64,000 bases of DNA. Origin: JBLNDJ01 sp050261515 (GTDB taxonomy: Bacteria > Acidobacteriota > Terriglobia > Bryobacterales > Bryobacteraceae). The translations under genes and the position numbers were made by a program. Below the pieces are notes generated by a model, which was given only the letters and a program-made list of their open reading frames with translations, searched no databases and was not told the DNA's origin. Where the stretch lies: the NCBI GenBank assembly GCA_050261515.1, contig JBLNDJ010000038.1, positions 1-64,000 on the forward strand, in the 5' to 3' direction. Below are positions 61,052-64,000 of this stretch, one piece after another (position 1 is the first letter of the stretch; each line of letters opens with the position of its first letter).

Positions 61052-61192
61052 GCTGGAAGCTGGAAGCTGGAAGCCAGAAGTCAGAAGTCAGAAGTCAGAA
61101 GTCAGAAGCCAGAAGTCAGAAGTCAGAAGTCAGAAGCCAGAAGTCAGAAGTCAGAAGTCAGAAGTCAGAAGCCGGAAGACAGAAGCCGGAAG
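61052..61192. repeat. 7-bp tandem repeat array, about 20 units
   Basis: The unit is AGAAGTC with variants (AGAAGCC, GGAAGCT). Copies at the left end read GGAAGCT and the core is near-perfect AGAAGTC. The array lies between the bshA start and the stop of the sensor kinase, in a gap of 210 bp with no gene. Being a 7-bp unit it shifts frame in every copy; length variation could affect spacing to the bshA promoter. Confidence 0.9.
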
Positions 61193-61203
61193 GAAAAACC
61201 TGG

Positions 61204-62355
61204 TTAGCTGGGGATTCGGATCTTCAGGCCGGCTCCGTGGCCGGGGCGGGACTCGATGGAGAGTTCTCCGCCGAGGCTGCGGACCCGGCGCTTGATACTG
61301 GCGGGGCCCAGGCGGAGGAGGTCGAGCTCGTCCAGGTTGAAGGAGCCGCTGAAAGCGAAGCCGGAGCCGTCGTCGTCCACCGAGAGTTCTACCGTCTTTC
61401 CGGTTTGGTCGAGCGTCACTACGACACGGCTCGCCTTGGAGTGCTTTTGCACGTTGTGGAGCGCTTCTCTCAGGATTTGCAGCGTTTCGTGGCTGTTTTC
61501 CGGCAGTACCTTGATCGAGGTTTCCGAGCAGACGAAGCGGGCGGCGATCCCGGTGTCCTTCTGGAAATACTCGACGATGCGGCGGACGGAGGCGACCAGG
61601 TCGCTGGCGTCCACTTCGGCCGGGCGCATACTTCTCAGGAACGAGCGCACGTCGCTGACGATGGTTTTGGCGAGCGCCTGGAGTTCCTTAAGGTCCTGCA
61701 TGCCGGAGGCCGGGTCGCGTTTGAGCAGCGTGCCCAGAATTTCGAGCCTCACTTGCATGGCGATGAAGCTTTGGAGCGGGCCGTCGTGGAAGTCTCCGGC
61801 GATGCGCTGGCGCTCGGCGTCGCGCGCCTTCTCGACCCCGGCTCGCAGTGCTTCCTCGCGGCGGACGCTTTCGGCCAGCCACTGCTGGAGCTTGCGCTTC
61901 TGGTAGGCCAGCGTGCAGCCGAGCAGGCCGGCGATCAGGATCACGCGGCGCAGCACTTCGGCGTGGTGCGGCCGCACGATTCCGAAGAATCCAAGACAAG
62001 CTCCGACGATGATGAACACATCGCCCCAGTCGTGGTTCACCACGGCGGCCATCATGAGGTAGAGGAAGAAGAAGCTGCCGATCCAGGCGTTGCGGTCCGA
62101 ACCGTAGGCGGAGAAGATGGCGAAGAACAGGGTTTCCAGGAACAGGCAGGCGAGCGATGCCTGGATCACGTCGAGCTTCGCCCACAGCAGCGCCACGATC
62201 GAGTAGGCGGCGAAAACGGCCGTGAAAACGACGACCGGGCCGGGATCGCTTCCCGCCGACAGTTCGGTATACAGGCACGAGAGCCCGAGCACGGCCCGGA
62301 GCACGTTGCGCATCCGGCGCCATTCGCGCGTTAAGGTTGCGGGATCGGAGGCCAT
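61204..62355 (-). CDS. Sensor histidine kinase of the NarX/DesK (HisKA_3) type
   Basis: This 383-residue membrane kinase has about six N-terminal helices (residues about 20-160, including VVFTAVFAAYSIVALLWA and RRVILIAGLLGCTLAYQ). The dimerisation box is ERQRIAGDFHDGPLQSFIAMQ with the phospho-His in FHDG. The ATPase has LREALHNVQKHSKAS and a G-box DDGSGF. Such kinases pair with NarL-type regulators, none of which is adjacent, so it is an orphan here. It follows the exported methyltransferase by 7 nt. Confidence 0.88.
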   Translation of the reverse strand: MASDPATLTREWRRMRNVLRAVLGLSCLYTELSAGSDPGPVVVFTAVFAAYSIVALLWAKLDVIQASLACLFLETLFFAIFSAYGSDRNAWIGSFFFLYLMMAAVVNHDWGDVFIIVGACLGFFGIVRPHHAEVLRRVILIAGLLGCTLAYQKRKLQQWLAESVRREEALRAGVEKARDAERQRIAGDFHDGPLQSFIAMQVRLEILGTLLKRDPASGMQDLKELQALAKTIVSDVRSFLRSMRPAEVDASDLVASVRRIVEYFQKDTGIAARFVCSETSIKVLPENSHETLQILREALHNVQKHSKASRVVVTLDQTGKTVELSVDDDGSGFAFSGSFNLDELDLLRLGPASIKRRVRSLGGELSIESRPGHGAGLKIRIPS

Positions 62356-62362
62356 GGGCGGG

Positions 62363-62896
62363 CTAGCGCCGGTACAGGTACAAGGTGTGGCTGCGGCCTT
62401 CTCCGTCGTCCTCGATGTGCTCGGTCTTTTCCGGCGTCCAGTCGGCGAACTCGAAGTCGTGCGAGACGACGCGAGTGCCTTTCCTGAGCTGCTTTTCGAG
62501 CAGCGGGCGGAGCTTGTCGTTCGAACCCGGCAGCAGATAGACGGTGAGCAGGTTGGCCTGGCTGTAGTCCTGCTTCATGATGTCGCCGTTGATGATGCGC
62601 GCGCGGGCTTCGAGGCCGAGGGCCTTGATGCGCTCGCTGCTCTGCCGGGCGAGGTCCTTGTCGAACTCCACGCCGGTCGCGTCGGCCTTGAATTTCCGGG
62701 CGGCCATAATGACGATGCGCCCGTCGCCGCTGCCCAGATCGAACATTTTCTCGCCGGCTTTCAACTCACCGAACTGGAGCATTTTGAGAACGATCGTTTC
62801 GGGCGTGGGATAGTAGGGCGCCAGTTTTTCGGTGTCCTGCGCGGTTACGAAAAGCGCCCCGGAGGATAAGAGGATGACTGCGAGTCGTCGTAACAT
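62363..62896 (-). CDS. Exported SAM-dependent methyltransferase-like protein
   Basis: This 177-residue protein has a signal peptide (RRLAVILLSSGALFVTAQ) from ATG 62896, preceded by GAGG at 8 nt. A longer start is open but would put a charged stretch before the signal. The mature part is a class I methyltransferase fold with motif I MFDLGSGDGRIVIMAA, GVEFDKDLA and LLTVYLLPGSND, resembling the PrmA/lysine-methyltransferase-like small family. Like the protein at 26165, it carries an export signal on a SAM-type fold. It lies between the partial right-edge gene and the sensor kinase. Confidence 0.8.
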   Translation of the reverse strand: MLRRLAVILLSSGALFVTAQDTEKLAPYYPTPETIVLKMLQFGELKAGEKMFDLGSGDGRIVIMAARKFKADATGVEFDKDLARQSSERIKALGLEARARIINGDIMKQDYSQANLLTVYLLPGSNDKLRPLLEKQLRKGTRVVSHDFEFADWTPEKTEHIEDDGEGRSHTLYLYRR

Positions 62897-62949
62897 GGCG
62901 GTGGCCTCAGAGGTAGAAGTGTATCGCAGAGGGCTGATGGCCCGCTCCC

Positions 62950-64000
62950 TCACGGCTCCATCCAGACGCGCACCCGGTTGCTCTCGCGGCCTTCCGACTC
63001 GATGTAGAACTCGGCCGGGCCGGCGTTGATCAGCGCCGGAAGCTGGACTTCGACAAGGTAGAGGCCGATGTAGCCGGGGGCGAGCACGGCTCGCGTCACT
63101 TCGACGGGCGCGCGGTCGAGATATGCCCGCACGGGCGCGACGACCTCGGGCGAGTTCTGGAGCGGACCCGGCGTCCCCGCGGGCCAGTCGGGCCGCACGC
63201 GGCCGAGGCCCGTCATGAGGATTTGCAGGCGCGCGTTGGAACGGGCCGGGTTCATCGCGTCGAGCAGCACGCCGGTATCTGCGTTGAGCACCAGCGGCGA
63301 GCCGTCGCGGTCTACGAAGATCGCGGGCGAAACGGCTTCGAGCGGAACGGCGAGACGGTAGCTGCCGCCGGAAGTTTCAAGCGCAAGCGACAGCGACCCG
63401 CCGCGGACGCCGAACGGGATTTGGATCTGCGTTTCCGCTTCCGAGGCCGCCAGCACCGGGACGTTGAGCGCGCCGGCCCGGGCCGCGCGGACTCGCCCTC
63501 CGAGAACGCTCAGCAGCGAGCCTGGCGCGGCGGCGCGCTGGCTGAAATCGGCCGCGTTGACCAGCTTGAAGCTTCCGGCGCGGTGCGGCGCCATGGCCGC
63601 GTAGACGCCGTAGCCTTCGACGGCGACGAACAACTGGTTTCCGTCGGCATCCAGCCGTGCATCGAGGACGTGCGCGACGGGCAGGCCGGCGACCGCGGTC
63701 CAGGGCGTGGCCTGGCCGGCTCCATTCAGTTCGGCGCGCGTTGTGAACAGGCCCCGGTCGGTGGCAGCGTAAAGGGTTCCGGTCGCGCGGTCGGCCGTGA
63801 TTCCATGCGCGGCGCCTTCCGGCAGGTCGGAGGTCAGGTCGTCCCAAAACTGCCCGGCGTTGACGGTGCGGAGGATGCGGCCCGCGCCCGCGCGCGCCAC
63901 GGCGGCCAGCGCCAGCCTCGGCTCGCGCGCGTCGGCATAGATCGCCTCGACGGCGCCCGCGCCCGGCGCCTGGGCGCTTGGGTTCCACGAGCGGCCCTTA
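62950..64000 (-). CDS. Secreted Solibacter-type repeat protein, partial (5' end outside window)
   Basis: The frame stays open to the window's right edge (RSWNPSAQAPGAG near the edge), so the gene starts beyond 64000. At least 350 residues are present. The N-terminal part has Asp-box-like blades (LRTVNAGQFWDD, YAATDRGLFTT). The last 200 residues match the layout of the Solibacter C-terminal domain: AAAPGSLLSVLGGRV, TQIQIPFGVRGG, VSPAIFVDRDG, LMTGLGRVRPDWPAG, APGYIGLYLVEVQLP and SNRVRVWMEP. This domain is largely restricted to the Solibacter group, where it ends many exported proteins. It probably acts as a surface or secretion module. Confidence 0.8.
   Translation of the reverse strand, partial: KGRSWNPSAQAPGAGAVEAIYADAREPRLALAAVARAGAGRILRTVNAGQFWDDLTSDLPEGAAHGITADRATGTLYAATDRGLFTTRAELNGAGQATPWTAVAGLPVAHVLDARLDADGNQLFVAVEGYGVYAAMAPHRAGSFKLVNAADFSQRAAAPGSLLSVLGGRVRAARAGALNVPVLAASEAETQIQIPFGVRGGSLSLALETSGGSYRLAVPLEAVSPAIFVDRDGSPLVLNADTGVLLDAMNPARSNARLQILMTGLGRVRPDWPAGTPGPLQNSPEVVAPVRAYLDRAPVEVTRAVLAPGYIGLYLVEVQLPALINAGPAEFYIESEGRESNRVRVWMEP

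Noticed and set aside
61052..61192. CRISPR array
   Set aside because: The units are 7 bp in direct tandem with no spacers and there are no cas genes.

Overview
This 64 kb window is GC-rich, densely packed chromosomal DNA from a Gram-negative bacterium. It most resembles an Acidobacteriota member of the Solibacter/Bryobacter lineage. The clues are lipid A/Kdo genes (a waaA-lpxK fusion), a full hopanoid cluster, bacillithiol synthesis (bshA), Asp-box (VPS10-like) secreted proteins, and at the right edge a protein ending in a domain that looks like the Solibacter-type C-terminal domain (TIGR03437-like). The assignment is by inspection only; no database search was run.

Layout. 5-1542: an IS3-family element with imperfect terminal inverted repeats. 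1582-9672 (minus): a secreted Asp-box protein, a Dabb-domain protein, a zinc-ribbon/PspC protein, then a tightly overlapping gdhA-mutS-anmK operon. 9813-10561: a promoter and a secreted lysozyme-like protein started from TTG, facing a previously unlisted 49-residue membrane protein. 10664-15059 (minus): an aminopeptidase P, CHASE2 histidine kinase and NtrC-type regulator operon. 15147-21133: thiC with a terminator, a DMT permease, a PfkB kinase, metX-metW and an HDOD protein. 21179-29042: an ABC exporter, a duplicated-half membrane protein, rsgA, an exported methyltransferase, an RluA-like protein lacking its catalytic Asp, rlmH and cobO. 29042-38733: accD, an ABC-F protein, a YprB nuclease, ald, htrA, a DMT permease and an M20 peptidase. 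38781-42483: a secreted cyclophilin, an exported protein and the Kdo transferase/lipid A kinase fusion.

The centrepiece is 42476-52141. It is one plus-strand run of ispH, shc, hpnH, hpnA, hpnG, two zinc-dependent polyol-type dehydrogenases, hpnC and hpnD, behind an extended -10 promoter. It takes isoprenoid precursor supply through squalene and the hopane ring to side-chain extension. The two dehydrogenases sit exactly where an enzyme reducing ribosylhopane to bacteriohopanetetrol would be expected. A SPASM-like radical SAM gene with a structured leader converges on hpnD.

53542-60993 is a carbohydrate region: a sugar isomerase-like TIM barrel, a Tat-exported Gfo/Idh/MocA oxidoreductase, a tandem alpha/beta hydrolase carrying an in-frame palindromic insertion, a UxaE-like epimerase and bshA. 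61052-61192 is a 7-bp tandem repeat. The right end carries a DesK/NarX-type histidine kinase, a second exported methyltransferase and a partial Solibacter-type secreted protein. No rRNA, tRNA, CRISPR array or prophage was seen. The only intact mobile element is the IS.
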